The notes beneath the pieces are model-generated. The model saw only the letters and a program-made list of their open reading frames with translations, searched no databases and was not told where the DNA came from. Shown in pieces: positions 17,743 through 26,955 of a stretch of DNA of 61,373 nucleotides. Position numbers and translations under genes: made by a program. The DNA is from SAR324 cluster bacterium. GTDB lineage: Bacteria > SAR324 > NAC60-12. Position 1 is the first letter of the stretch. Each line of letters starts with the position of its first letter. The stretch lies in assembly GCA_015232315.1 (NCBI GenBank), contig JADFZZ010000031.1, forward strand, positions 1-61,373, read 5' to 3'.

Positions 17743-18798
17743 TTATCGACCTGACAGCAGTACAAACCATTGTCCCTGAACAACTCCCAACGTTGTGATC
17801 TGCATTTTCTGATTCCATTGATCCCGGACCCAGTCATGCGGAAACTCGCGGGAAATGCTCCACACCTGATGGTTCCAGCCGGTATTTCTGGTTGTTACGG
17901 TACACAATTCATTACTGGAACAACCAATTGCCGTAATGAAGTCATCCTGCCGCTGATATTCCTCAAAAAGTTGTTGTGAAAATTGTGGTTCCCTGAGCAG
18001 TCGTTGATCATGGAACCTGGCATTTCGAGACATTACGAAAGTCCATTGATTCCAATGCTGTCCTGCTACGGTGAGGGAATAGCCGTCATTCCATTTTTCC
18101 TGTATCCAGCCTGCTGGGAAGTCAATGCTGTGATACCATATCTGGTCCTGAGACAAGGCATCTCTGGACATCACAACCAGCATGGGGCGATCACCGATTA
18201 CCTGGGTGATCTGATAGCCGTCATTCCATTTTTCCTGTATCCATTCTGCAGGCCATTCCTCAGTAAGTTTCCAGCATTGTTCACCCGGACTGTCTGTTTT
18301 TGACATGACAATGGCCCATAATCCATTGAGATAACTGCCACTGGTCAAAAAATAGCCTCCGTTCCAATGCTCACTAATCCAGTTATCAGGAAAGTCCTGT
18401 GTCACGTTATAGGCCTGTTCCCATAAAACAGGCTGTTGCACAAGGGGGACCTTCGTGAGCAAGTTGATGTCCTTTACGGATGTTGGCAGAACGTCTTGTT
18501 CAAGATCATTTGTTTCGGTTTCAGGGTGTAAGGTCGCTGTAAGAGGTGTTGCGGGTTCTGCCGGGTTGTCATTTGTATTGACCAATGTTTTCAGTGAAAT
18601 GGATGGGACAAAGCGAACCTTGTTTTTATTTCTGGAGGATACAACCTTGAAAATTCCGAAACTGCTGAGAGAAATTCTATGGTGAGTGACTAAATTTTGC
18701 TGAATGGTAGTCAGCATGATTTCGAGCATTTTTGACACTTCAGCAGGGTCCATCGTGATTTTTTTTGAAACTGTAGCAATCAATTCTTTTTTATTCAT
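17743..18798 (-). CDS. HU/IHF-like DNA-binding domain fused to five tryptophan-rich repeats (DUF7477-like)
   Basis: The 351-residue protein starts with an HU/IHF-type fold (about 1-75: NKKELIATVSKKI, SLSSFGIFKVV). A Pro/Thr-rich linker leads to five repeats of about 45 residues. Each has the pattern FP-x2-WI-x-E-x-WN-x-GY-x-(I/L)-T, then WxxVMS(K/R). This pattern resembles DUF7477 repeats known from plant casein-kinase-like proteins and some bacteria. Strong GGGAGAATGATC before ATG 18798 fixes the start; the longer frame upstream is discarded. Tight repeats suggest a beta-propeller-like or beta-barrel partner-binding module tethered to DNA (inference). The fourth repeat is the most degenerate. 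It stands alone upstream of the hemerythrin gene, divergently. Confidence 0.8.
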   Translation of the reverse strand: MNKKELIATVSKKITMDPAEVSKMLEIMLTTIQQNLVTHHRISLSSFGIFKVVSSRNKNKVRFVPSISLKTLVNTNDNPAEPATPLTATLHPETETNDLEQDVLPTSVKDINLLTKVPLVQQPVLWEQAYNVTQDFPDNWISEHWNGGYFLTSGSYLNGLWAIVMSKTDSPGEQCWKLTEEWPAEWIQEKWNDGYQITQVIGDRPMLVVMSRDALSQDQIWYHSIDFPAGWIQEKWNDGYSLTVAGQHWNQWTFVMSRNARFHDQRLLREPQFSQQLFEEYQRQDDFITAIGCSSNELCTVTTRNTGWNHQVWSISREFPHDWVRDQWNQKMQITTLGVVQGQWFVLLSGR

Positions 18799-19142
18799 GA
18801 TCATTCTCCCTTCGTGGAATTTGCCAATTGTACTGCAAAAAAAAGCATCGTTTATCAGTCTACAGAACAATAAATGACTTTTTTTTAAGCAGTCTCACCC
18901 AGAAATATCCTCTGCTCTACCTTTCAGCAATGGTAATGCCACTTGATTGAGTCTCGACAGAAATGCTTCTTACAGGTCTGGTTTACCGGAGGCTGAAGGG
19001 CTAGAGACTATTTCTGAAAGGTGCCCAACGTTGATTTCCACAGATTAAATGGGGTGCCCATAGATATCTTGAAACTATCCTCAATTGAGATGATTTTAGC
19101 GATACCTTTTTATTTTTCAAAAATTTCTCATGAGAACGAACT
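18799..19142. other. Gene-free divergent promoter region
   Basis: The 344 bp separate the HU-like fusion gene and the hemerythrin gene, which are divergent. I see no ORF with a good start and no RNA gene. The right half is AT-rich and likely contains the hemerythrin promoter; no operator motif stands out. Confidence 0.5.
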
Positions 19143-19547
19143 ATGTCAATTAGCGGATGGCGACCTGAATACAGTCTCAATATTGCTTTGTTGGATGAAC
19201 ACCATCAAAAACTTTTTGCGGGAATTCAGCAATTGAAAGACTCGTATGGAACCCACGAAGAGATTCCTGTTATTTATGAAACCCTGAAATTTTTTATGGA
19301 TTACGCGATCTTTCATTTTTCTGAAGAAGAGCGCTTGATGCGGGAACATGATTATCCCCATTTTGAAGAACATCTGGTCGAGCATAAAGACTTCGTAAAA
19401 GCAGTCCGGAAGACGTTTGTGGAATTTCAACGGACAGAGGAATTTCCTGATGACTTTATGGAATATTTACAGCAATGGCTGGTCAGGCACATTTTGAATG
19501 AAGACCGGAAATACCAGTTCACGCTACATCAGAATGGAATTTATTGA
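19143..19547 (+). CDS. Bacteriohemerythrin (di-iron oxygen-binding protein)
   Basis: This 134-residue single-domain protein has the full di-iron ligand set: H20 (DEHH), H58-x3-E62 (HFSEEE), H77-x3-H81, H116 and D121 (RHILNED). Bacteriohemerythrins bind oxygen reversibly and are used for storage, delivery to oxidases or sensing. Length and motif spacing match the bacterial family. It is not fused to a chemotaxis or signalling domain here. Its last seven bases overlap the end of the convergent DNA methylase gene. An oxygen-sensitive ferredoxin oxidoreductase nearby makes a protective role plausible, but that link is inference. Confidence 0.93.
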   Translation: MSISGWRPEYSLNIALLDEHHQKLFAGIQQLKDSYGTHEEIPVIYETLKFFMDYAIFHFSEEERLMREHDYPHFEEHLVEHKDFVKAVRKTFVEFQRTEEFPDDFMEYLQQWLVRHILNEDRKYQFTLHQNGIY

Positions 19548-20332
19548 TCTTCTTTTCCTGATTTACCGGGAATTTTGAACTCCTGAAGTTGCTGGTTCAG
19601 TTCAGTCGGATCACGTCGGTCTTTGGGGATGCCATTCACTTCCTTGCCATCAGGCTTGTACATGATGAATAAATAGTTGAAGCCCCTCAAAAAAAAGTTT
19701 CCTTCCACTGCCGCAGTGTGCCAGTTGTTTCGTTGTAATTTCCGGTTATGTCTTAACACTGAAATGATATCGACGGGCACAAACGATTCACAAAGCAATT
19801 CAAACAAACGAAAACCAATCGGCATGAACGGTTTGCCTTTTTCATATGAATCACTCACGTACAAACCCATATATCTTCCGGGACGCATGACTCTGTGAAT
19901 CTCATGAATCACAGCCCCCATCGCAAGGTAATATTCTTCTGAAGTGGCTTTCAGTTTGCCAATACACCCGGCCTGATTGGAATAGTTGACATGGTCTGAA
20001 TAAGGCGGATCCACAAACACGAAATCCGCTTTTCCATCTTCCAGAGGCAATTTTCTGGCATCCGCCCTGAATATATCCTTGCGCGACGGTTCAATATCAT
20101 ACCCCAACGCCCGACGGTTCAAATCCCGGGAAACATCAATGGTCGTTCCCGAGCCACACATGGGGTCCACAATCAGATCTTTGGGGCGTGTATAGCGCTG
20201 AAGCAGATTCCATATCACATAGGCGGGGGTTGCGCCGATATAATGTTTTAAGGATTCCATGGAGGGATCATAATGCTGGGAGGGGTATTCCCATAAGGAC
20301 AGCGTTTGTAGTTTTAAGGTCGGTTTTGCCAT
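19541..20332 (-). CDS. Orphan DNA methyltransferase (N4/N6 class)
   Basis: The 263-residue protein has the SAM-binding motif VDPMCGSGTT and the catalytic motif DPPYSDH. Both are characteristic of amino-group DNA methyltransferases (N6-adenine or N4-cytosine). An N-terminal LWEYPSQHYDP segment is also typical of this subgroup. There is no restriction endonuclease gene next to it, so it is an orphan methylase, possibly regulatory. The small size leaves little room for a target-recognition domain. It converges with the hemerythrin gene and overlaps it by 7 bp. A tRNA/rRNA methylase role cannot be ruled out. Confidence 0.85.
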   Translation of the reverse strand: MAKPTLKLQTLSLWEYPSQHYDPSMESLKHYIGATPAYVIWNLLQRYTRPKDLIVDPMCGSGTTIDVSRDLNRRALGYDIEPSRKDIFRADARKLPLEDGKADFVFVDPPYSDHVNYSNQAGCIGKLKATSEEYYLAMGAVIHEIHRVMRPGRYMGLYVSDSYEKGKPFMPIGFRLFELLCESFVPVDIISVLRHNRKLQRNNWHTAAVEGNFFLRGFNYLFIMYKPDGKEVNGIPKDRRDPTELNQQLQEFKIPGKSGKEDQ

Positions 20333-20593
20333 GGTCTTTCTCAGTTTAAAATTATCGTAAGCGTTCAGCTTTCAGTGTTTAACGGCTGAACGCTTACAAA
20401 TTATCATTCAAAATAATTTGAATCCATACCCTGCCCTCTGAGCATTCTCAAGTGAGTTCCTTGAGGCTCTGTCAATCAATCCACAGAACCAGGGAATGGC
20501 CAATAACTCCTTGACATCCCTGATTTTCAAACATACGTTTCCTGTGCATCGCCATTTCTTCCAAATATGTTAACACTGTTGATCAAGAGGATT

Positions 20594-22384
20594 ATGAGAA
20601 GAATCAAACTGATATGGCTGTTATATCCTGTATTTTTAGGCACCATGCTGATCACCTTGCTAGGCATGGCGTGGTATGCCTCGCGGACCTTCAATACTTT
20701 TTATTCAAACTCGGTTGAAAAACATCTGAAAGATCTGGCCTATACCACAGAACGACTCATGTCAGGACTTGTAAACAACAGTCAGAAAAACGTAATTTCC
20801 CAGTTGTGTGAAGAACTGGGACAGAAAACCAGCACACGGATCACTGTCCTGGACATTACCGGCAAAGTCCTTGGTGATTCCAGAAGTGATCCCGGGAAAA
20901 TGGAAAATCATGCCAACCGTCCTGAAATCATGGCGGCCATGAACGGTGCCACCCAATCCTCGATACGGTTCAGCAAAACACTTTCACAGCAAATGATGTA
21001 TGTCGCGGTTCCCATTCTGGCAGAACAAAAAGTGGTTGGCATTGTGCGCACCTCGGTTGCCCTGAAAAATGTGGGTCAAACGCTGAGAGAAATCTACGTC
21101 AACAATCTGGATGGGGTATTGATCCTGGCATTGTTGTCCATGCTCATCAGTTTTCTGATTTCCAGAGGCATCAGTCGTCCACTGGAACGCATCAGGGAAG
21201 GCGCAAAACAGTTTGCTTCAGGCAATTTCATGGAAAAACTGCCGTCACATCATTCTGAAGAAATTGATGACCTGGTTCACACCTTGAATCAGATGGTGGA
21301 TAAACTCAATGACCAAATTCAGCAGATCACCCATCAGCGGAATGAAAAGGAACTGATTCTGAACAACATGAAAGAAGGTGTACTGGCAGTCGATCATGAC
21401 GAAAATATCATGGACATCAATCCTGCCGCCGCCAAAATCATGGGCGTTCAGGATTTTCATGTCAAGGGCCGTCATTTGTTGGAACTGACCCGGAACCGTG
21501 ATCTGAAACGATTCATCAACCGAACCCTTGAAAGCGACCACCCCATTCAGGATGAAATTGCCTTCTGGAATGAAAATGAACTAACGCTCCAGATCAGCGG
21601 CATGGCCTTGCGAGATATCCACGGTCAACGAATCGGCTCGCTGATTGTCTTCAGTGATGTGTCCCGAATCCGGAAACTGGAACATATCCGCAGTGAATTT
21701 GTGGCCAATGTCTCTCATGAACTCAAAACGCCCATCACCTCCATTCAGGGGGCCGTGGAAACCTTGCTGGACGGTGCGTCCCAAACGCCGGCGGATCTGG
21801 AACGATTTCTTAAAATGATTGAGCGGCAATCACACCGTTTACTGGCCTTGATTGAAGATCTGCTTGATTTGTCCAGAATTGAACAGGATGCTGAACAGGG
21901 CTTGGTTGAACTAACTCACTTTGCCTTGGGAGATGTTGTAACGACAGCATTGCAAAATTGTCATGGTATCATTGAAGACAAGCAAATGATTGTGGATAAC
22001 AGGACCAGTGATTCGATCAAAATCCATGCGAATCCGTTGCTGATGGAACAGGCTCTCACCAATCTCCTGACCAATGCGTTCAAATATAGCGACCCTGGCA
22101 AAACCGTCACTATTGATGCCTCAGAACAGAATCAGCGCATTATGATCCATGTGCAGGACCAGGGATGGGGAATTCCAGACGCCCATCTGCCTCGTCTGTT
22201 TGAACGGTTTTATCGGGTTGATAAGTCCCGAAGCCGCGAGATGGGCGGCACCGGACTGGGGTTGGCAATCGTCAAACACATTGTGCATGCTCATAAAGGT
22301 CAGTTGTCGGTTAAAAGTGAACTGAGGAAGGGGAGTGTTTTTACCATTGAAATCCCAATAACTCCACCAATGAATCAAGATTAG
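20594..22384 (+). CDS. phoR: PhoR-type sensor histidine kinase
   Basis: The protein (596 residues from ATG 20594) has the PhoR/PnpS layout: TM1 near residues 8-30, a periplasmic sensor, TM2 near 172-192, HAMP, PAS, then the kinase core. The phospho-acceptor is H375 (NVSHELKTPITS), with an N box (NLLTNAFKYS), DQGWGIP and GGTGLGLAIVKHIV. MRRIKLIWLLYP at the start matches PhoR homologues, and AAGAGG lies just upstream; an in-frame ATG at 20567 is an alternative. PhoR normally senses phosphate status through PstSCAB-PhoU and phosphorylates PhoB, none of which is in this window. The name rests on architecture, so the signal could differ. Confidence 0.85.
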   Translation: MRRIKLIWLLYPVFLGTMLITLLGMAWYASRTFNTFYSNSVEKHLKDLAYTTERLMSGLVNNSQKNVISQLCEELGQKTSTRITVLDITGKVLGDSRSDPGKMENHANRPEIMAAMNGATQSSIRFSKTLSQQMMYVAVPILAEQKVVGIVRTSVALKNVGQTLREIYVNNLDGVLILALLSMLISFLISRGISRPLERIREGAKQFASGNFMEKLPSHHSEEIDDLVHTLNQMVDKLNDQIQQITHQRNEKELILNNMKEGVLAVDHDENIMDINPAAAKIMGVQDFHVKGRHLLELTRNRDLKRFINRTLESDHPIQDEIAFWNENELTLQISGMALRDIHGQRIGSLIVFSDVSRIRKLEHIRSEFVANVSHELKTPITSIQGAVETLLDGASQTPADLERFLKMIERQSHRLLALIEDLLDLSRIEQDAEQGLVELTHFALGDVVTTALQNCHGIIEDKQMIVDNRTSDSIKIHANPLLMEQALTNLLTNAFKYSDPGKTVTIDASEQNQRIMIHVQDQGWGIPDAHLPRLFERFYRVDKSRSREMGGTGLGLAIVKHIVHAHKGQLSVKSELRKGSVFTIEIPITPPMNQD

Positions 22385-22440
22385 GGATGCGAGAAGTGGG
22401 AACAGGCATTTTTTACGTATTTCTGCTCCCCCCCTTTTCC

Positions 22441-22468
22441 CTTTAACCTTTAACCTTTAACCTTTAAC
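22441..22468. repeat. Heptanucleotide tandem repeat (CTTTAAC x4)
   Basis: Four perfect CTTTAAC copies lie 19 bp before the ATG of the amrB gene, just upstream of its AGGAG ribosome binding site. A short run of T/C precedes them. Such runs can slip in replication and change promoter or leader spacing. Confidence 0.8.
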
Positions 22469-22487
22469 CTTATTTAATAGGAGTCCT

Positions 22488-23303
22488 ATGAAAACATCGG
22501 TCAGACACCCGGCAGTAGCTTCGATGTTTTACCCGGGTAATCCCTTAGAATTAAAACACCAGATTCAGGACTTTCTGGGGCAGGTATCAATGACGGTGGC
22601 ACAACGCCCCAAGGTTCTGATCGCACCACATGCAGGATACATTTACTCTGGTCCCATTGCCGCTTCCGGCTATAAAATGCTGGAACCCCAGCGTCAATCC
22701 ATCAAAAAAGTGATCCTGCTTGGACCAGCGCATCGTGTTTATCTTCAGGGACTCGCCGCGCCTTCTGTTCACTATTTTGAAACACCTCTGGGCAAGATTC
22801 TGCTGGATCGTGAGATGCTGGATCATCTGCTCATTGAATTCCCTTACGTGGTCACAATGGATCAGGCTCATACCCAGGAACACAGTCTGGAAGTCCACCT
22901 CCCCTTTTTGCAAATGTTGCTGGCTGATTTCACGCTGGTTCCACTGGTCGTTGGCGACTGCTCCCCGGAAAAAGTAGCTATGGTTCTGAACAGATTGTGG
23001 GGAGATTCAGAGACACTGATTGTTATCAGCACCGATCTGAGTCATTTTGAATCCTATACCAAAGCTCAAAATCTGGATCTGCAAACGGCAGAAACCATTG
23101 AGGCCTTTGACTATGAAAAACTGTCACATCATGGGGCCTGTGGTTATTTTCTGGTACGAGGAGTGCTGGCTTGCGCAAGGGAACGACATATGCAGATCAA
23201 ACGGATGGACTTGCGCAATTCCGGAGATACCGCGGGTGACAAATCAAGGGTTGTCGGCTATGGTTCATGGATTCTCTCAGAATTTGATCAGAAAGGGAAT
23301 TAG
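22488..23303 (+). CDS. amrB: AmmeMemoRadiSam system protein B (MEMO1 family)
   Basis: The 271-residue protein belongs to the MEMO1/AmrB family. Conserved features are MFYPGNP, APHAGYIYSG, GPAHR, EHSLEVHLPFLQ, STDLSHF and the C-terminal GYGSW. The histidine-rich metal or substrate pocket of the family is intact. AmrB usually occurs with AMMECR1 (AmrA) and a radical SAM protein. Neither is next to it here, so the role remains unknown. AGGAG six bases before ATG 22488 is a good ribosome binding site, and the heptamer repeat lies just upstream. A small unknown gene follows on the same strand. Confidence 0.9.
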   Translation: MKTSVRHPAVASMFYPGNPLELKHQIQDFLGQVSMTVAQRPKVLIAPHAGYIYSGPIAASGYKMLEPQRQSIKKVILLGPAHRVYLQGLAAPSVHYFETPLGKILLDREMLDHLLIEFPYVVTMDQAHTQEHSLEVHLPFLQMLLADFTLVPLVVGDCSPEKVAMVLNRLWGDSETLIVISTDLSHFESYTKAQNLDLQTAETIEAFDYEKLSHHGACGYFLVRGVLACARERHMQIKRMDLRNSGDTAGDKSRVVGYGSWILSEFDQKGN

Positions 23304-23342
23304 TGGCATTTCATGGGGGTAAAACAGGAGAAGGGAGACCGA

Positions 23343-23588
23343 ATGGACCTTGAAAATGAGAAAAAACAGCTTGCGAATGAACTTGCCCGAGACATGCAAC
23401 AGTCGCTGGATGCGCTGTTTGCGGAAAGCATTGAGCTTGAAAAAAACGAACGGGAACGTGATGACCCTTACGGTGGCAGTGAGCTTGATAAAATGAAGGC
23501 TGAGTACCGCAGGGGAATGGTTTACGCACTGCAAAAAATGAAACGGGTTCTCCTGGTCTATAAACAAAAATATGGAAAATTTGACTGA
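23343..23588 (+). CDS. Small charged helical protein, unknown
   Basis: This 81-residue protein is highly charged, rich in Glu, Lys and Asp, and predicted as two helices with no cysteine or membrane segment. GGGAGACCGA directly before ATG 23343 supports this start over the ATG at 23313. It lies 39 bp after amrB on the same strand and may be co-transcribed. A conserved-looking AEYRRGMVYALQKMK segment near the C-terminus suggests a helical hairpin. No family is recognised. Confidence 0.65.
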   Translation: MDLENEKKQLANELARDMQQSLDALFAESIELEKNERERDDPYGGSELDKMKAEYRRGMVYALQKMKRVLLVYKQKYGKFD

Positions 23589-23664
23589 ACGGAGTCCTTA
23601 TGTGTCCATCAAATTTAACATTGTTTTTGTGTCTCATCAAATTTGAAAACGCTATAGGAATGTT

Positions 23665-25569
23665 TTAAAGCTGTGCCACCCTGTGTTCTATGGCTTCCAC
23701 AGACGCTAAAATCATGGATATTTCCCGTTCCTGTTTTCGCCATTTCTCCGGAGACGGGGTTGACAGCGTCATTTGGGAAACAGGCAATGATTGGGAGACC
23801 ACCTGTTCAATCCGTTGATCCCAATGAAACTGGGCAAACCGGCTGATTTCACGAATGGTTTCCCCAGGGTTCTGAATTAAATCCGCATATCGAATCAGGC
23901 GCCAAGAGTCCTGAGGCAGAGCCTGGAGATCATCCAAAATGCAGGAATTAGCGGCGTTCCATTGATACGCCGCGATTTCCACGAGTGAACTGTTTTGCAA
24001 GGCGGACCATCCAGGTGGTAACAGAAAACTCCATTCCTTATACGGCCATCCCGGTAAATCCCGATAAGCGACAAAGCGTCTTGACCTCCAGCATTCCACC
24101 ATACTGCTGATATTTTCTCGTGGATCCCGATACAGATAAATAAAAAGAGCCTCTGGAAATACTGTTTTCAGAAAAGGAATGCGCAATGCGTTTTTAGGGG
24201 TTTTTTCCAGAAACCGGATCTGGAGAGGTCGTTGACTGACTGGAAGGTCAAGATACGCGCAGCCATCTCGATCCTGCAATTCCCGGACGAACCGCTTTTT
24301 AAGAGTCTGGGCAACAGGATGAGGCGCATCCTTTTCACTCAAACGATTTGAACTGAACTCGTGAGATGACGGATGAAGGGCTTCAATACCTTCTATCAGT
24401 TCGTGACTTTCTTCGCCTATTGTCCATAAATTTGGAAAATGCGCTAAGGTATTAAATAAAAGAGTACTCCCGGCTCTAGGTGGAGATACAATAAAGAGCG
24501 GGCGATCAAATTGAGGCTCAGGAAAAATCTCGGTTAGACGTTCCTGTGACATATGAATTTTTTGTTTGCTTTTTAACCTGTTTTTGGTGAGTAGCAGCCT
24601 GCTAAGACGTTTGGGTTCCGGTGGAGACATTGTTAACATGGAACGGATCACCTCCATGGCATATCGACCCTTGCTGTCGGGAGAAAGTATTTTGTTGACG
24701 TTGGGGACAATTTGCTCATTGAAGTCCAGAATGAGATCCTGATAGGCTAATTCTCCCGTAGGATGATGTCCAAATCGGGAAAACGCCTTCTTCCATTGAC
24801 TTCTAAAGTCCTCCATCGACTGAACCAGATTTAAAAACTCCGCTTGAAGCATTTTTGATTGTTCTGCCCCGGAAAGAATATCATCGGTCAATTCACTGAT
24901 TTCCTGCGGTGTCAGTACTTCAAAGCAATAAGGCTCTAAAACAATTGAATTCTGATCCTTGGGGGAAGATGGCATTTCTTGAGCATAGAAATCATTCGGG
25001 CTGTAACCCGGCGCACAGATTTGTTCGGGTTGAAGCAATTTTTTTTCAATCGCCGATGATCCTTTTGTTTCTATAATCAGATGAAAACAGTCTTCTGCGG
25101 ACCCGTTAATCATCCAGTGCTTCATGGTCTGGTCAAAAATCCAGGTATCCCCGGATGCCATGTGGATACTTTTATCATTACAAAATAATTTGACCGTGGG
25201 ATTCGTCACAAGCGGAATATAGAGCGACACCCTTCGAAACCAATGGTAATTGTCAGCTCTCTGGACCGGGGTCTCCGCCCCTGCTTTGAGTCTGGTTACA
25301 CGACAACGGGAAATGGGAATATTGAAGGTGCTTAATATTTGACCAAAGTAAGGACAATGCGCCATGAGGTGCGTCGGTTTGGTTTGACCAGCCAAAGCAA
25401 AATCATGATTGGGGAGCCCCCCGGCTGAGATCAATATGATGGAAGAATCACCAGCGTCTGTGGGAACATGAAAAAACCAATCCGACTCGCTGATTTGAGA
25501 TAATTCTTGTTCCAGTTGTGCGGAATCAAAGCGAAATGGAAGATGATAAAATTCAGTATTCAATTTCAT
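23665..25569 (-). CDS. AspH-like hydroxylase fused to a sulfotransferase
   Basis: The 634-residue protein combines two enzymes. Residues about 1-170 match the aspartyl/asparaginyl beta-hydroxylase fold (2-oxoglutarate/iron): DNYHWFRRVSLYIPLVTNP, then GDTWIFD and H151 with N155. The iron-binding histidines are probably H109 and H151. Residues about 355-600 are a sulfotransferase with the PAPS 5'-phosphosulfate loop (SPPRAGSTLL) and the 3'-phosphate motif YLYRDPRENISSMVECW. The middle linker (about 170-350) is unassigned. A plausible role is hydroxylation followed by sulfation of a metabolite or peptide (inference). The gene is monocistronic and divergent from the porin gene. Confidence 0.85.
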   Translation of the reverse strand: MKLNTEFYHLPFRFDSAQLEQELSQISESDWFFHVPTDAGDSSIILISAGGLPNHDFALAGQTKPTHLMAHCPYFGQILSTFNIPISRCRVTRLKAGAETPVQRADNYHWFRRVSLYIPLVTNPTVKLFCNDKSIHMASGDTWIFDQTMKHWMINGSAEDCFHLIIETKGSSAIEKKLLQPEQICAPGYSPNDFYAQEMPSSPKDQNSIVLEPYCFEVLTPQEISELTDDILSGAEQSKMLQAEFLNLVQSMEDFRSQWKKAFSRFGHHPTGELAYQDLILDFNEQIVPNVNKILSPDSKGRYAMEVIRSMLTMSPPEPKRLSRLLLTKNRLKSKQKIHMSQERLTEIFPEPQFDRPLFIVSPPRAGSTLLFNTLAHFPNLWTIGEESHELIEGIEALHPSSHEFSSNRLSEKDAPHPVAQTLKKRFVRELQDRDGCAYLDLPVSQRPLQIRFLEKTPKNALRIPFLKTVFPEALFIYLYRDPRENISSMVECWRSRRFVAYRDLPGWPYKEWSFLLPPGWSALQNSSLVEIAAYQWNAANSCILDDLQALPQDSWRLIRYADLIQNPGETIREISRFAQFHWDQRIEQVVSQSLPVSQMTLSTPSPEKWRKQEREISMILASVEAIEHRVAQL

Positions 25570-25875
25570 ATATTGAATAACTCAGCCGTTGCATCGTTAA
25601 TAATTGGTAGTGACTGGTCAATTTTCAAAAAATAAGTATTGTACATGCGGTTTAACTTGGTTAAGAATCAAGCTGATTTCTTAAATCAAAAATACGCTGA
25701 AAATACAATGTCTCATTTCTCCGGTTGAAGGTTGAAAAATGAAACAAGATCAAGAATCAGCTTATAAATTTTCATCTCTTCCGTAAGCATTCAAAATACG
25801 TTAAGTATTAGATTGTAAACGCATGACAGGTAAAACATATCTGGACCATTGATTAACCCGAATCTAGAGAGTGCT
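25570..25875. other. AT-rich divergent intergenic region
   Basis: The 306 bp lie between the AspH-sulfotransferase gene and the porin-like gene, both reading outward. The AT-rich sequence presumably holds two promoters. No ORF, RNA gene or clear operator was recognised. Confidence 0.5.
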
Positions 25876-26955
25876 ATGAAAACAAAAAAAATCAGTAAAT
25901 TGCTAATGTCCACTTTGAGTATAGCAGCAGGACTCACTTTGATGAGTACGGATGTCGTTCAGGCTGCTGAAAAAAATCTGAATGTTCAAGGACGGTTAAG
26001 AGCCTGGATGTCCGCTGAATCTAAAACACCAGACAAGGACTCGGATACCGGATCAACTCTTCAAGTGGATGCGGATGCCAGATTTGGCGCAAACGGACAA
26101 AGTGTGGGGAATGATGGCTGGACTGTGGGATTTAAATTGGAAAGTGAAGGTTTGGCAGGGAAACCCATTACCGTAAATCGTGATCGGTGGGTGAGCCTGG
26201 AAAATGATTCATTCAAAATCGTTTTGGGAAATCAATATCTTGTTGGAACATATGGTGGGGTGAAACTTAAATATGCTGGAATCAAGTCCAGTATCCGTTA
26301 CATCCTGGATTATTACCTGTTCCGAAATGGTGTGACCTACTACATGAAAGGTCTGGATGGAATGGAATTTAAAACAATGTTGCTTGTCAACGATGATGAT
26401 GGCGCAGGCAGAGGTGAAATTGGATTAGCGCCTTCGTTTAGAATGAATATTACCGATTCCATGACGATCTCAACTGAGGCAATTGCCACCACCATTACTG
26501 GTGATGAAAAGGTCAATCCTCAAGTTGAGGGTTATGAAAAAGCCGAAAACGGTTTCGGTTTATTGTTTGAAGGAAATTTCGGGATCGGTGTTTATCTGGG
26601 AATGGATTCACTCACTTCCAAATTGACCAGTGCTACAGCGGAAGCCGAAGAAGAAACCCAGGTAATGAGCGTTATGGGTGGACTGAACTTTGCTATGAGT
26701 GACATCAGTGGTGTAAATCTTGAACTCGTGAGTGCTTCTGAAAAATTAGATGAAGCCGCGGCCGTAGTTGAAAACTCGCTTTCGTTGTCTTATGGAACCC
26801 AATTTGCAGACATCAGATGGGTTGTGGGAATTTATTCCATCACGATCTCTAATCCTGATCAGACAAAAATTAAAAATAGAGGCGTTTGGCGTGGGGGCGG
26901 TATTGATGGTTATTCGTCCACTTCACTCGACATTGGTACCGTTTATAAATTCTAA
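25876..26955 (+). CDS. Porin-like outer-membrane beta-barrel protein
   Basis: The protein (359 residues from ATG 25876) has a signal peptide (about 1-31, ending VVQAAEK). The mature part is of alternating hydrophobic/polar strands and ends in aromatic phenylalanine (GTVYKF), the outer-membrane insertion signal. Features such as GRLRAWM and NVQGR near the N-terminus recall general porins of Proteobacteria. GAGAGTGCT lies before ATG 25876; an upstream in-frame TTG at 25849 is less likely. No substrate can be assigned. The gene is monocistronic, and a 309-bp gap separates it from the cyclase operon. Confidence 0.8.
   Translation: MKTKKISKLLMSTLSIAAGLTLMSTDVVQAAEKNLNVQGRLRAWMSAESKTPDKDSDTGSTLQVDADARFGANGQSVGNDGWTVGFKLESEGLAGKPITVNRDRWVSLENDSFKIVLGNQYLVGTYGGVKLKYAGIKSSIRYILDYYLFRNGVTYYMKGLDGMEFKTMLLVNDDDGAGRGEIGLAPSFRMNITDSMTISTEAIATTITGDEKVNPQVEGYEKAENGFGLLFEGNFGIGVYLGMDSLTSKLTSATAEAEEETQVMSVMGGLNFAMSDISGVNLELVSASEKLDEAAAVVENSLSLSYGTQFADIRWVVGIYSITISNPDQTKIKNRGVWRGGGIDGYSSTSLDIGTVYKF

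Noticed and set aside
19021-19236. Open frame overlapping the start of hemerythrin
   Set aside because: It runs in another frame into the hemerythrin gene and has no family character; the hemerythrin frame has all iron ligands.
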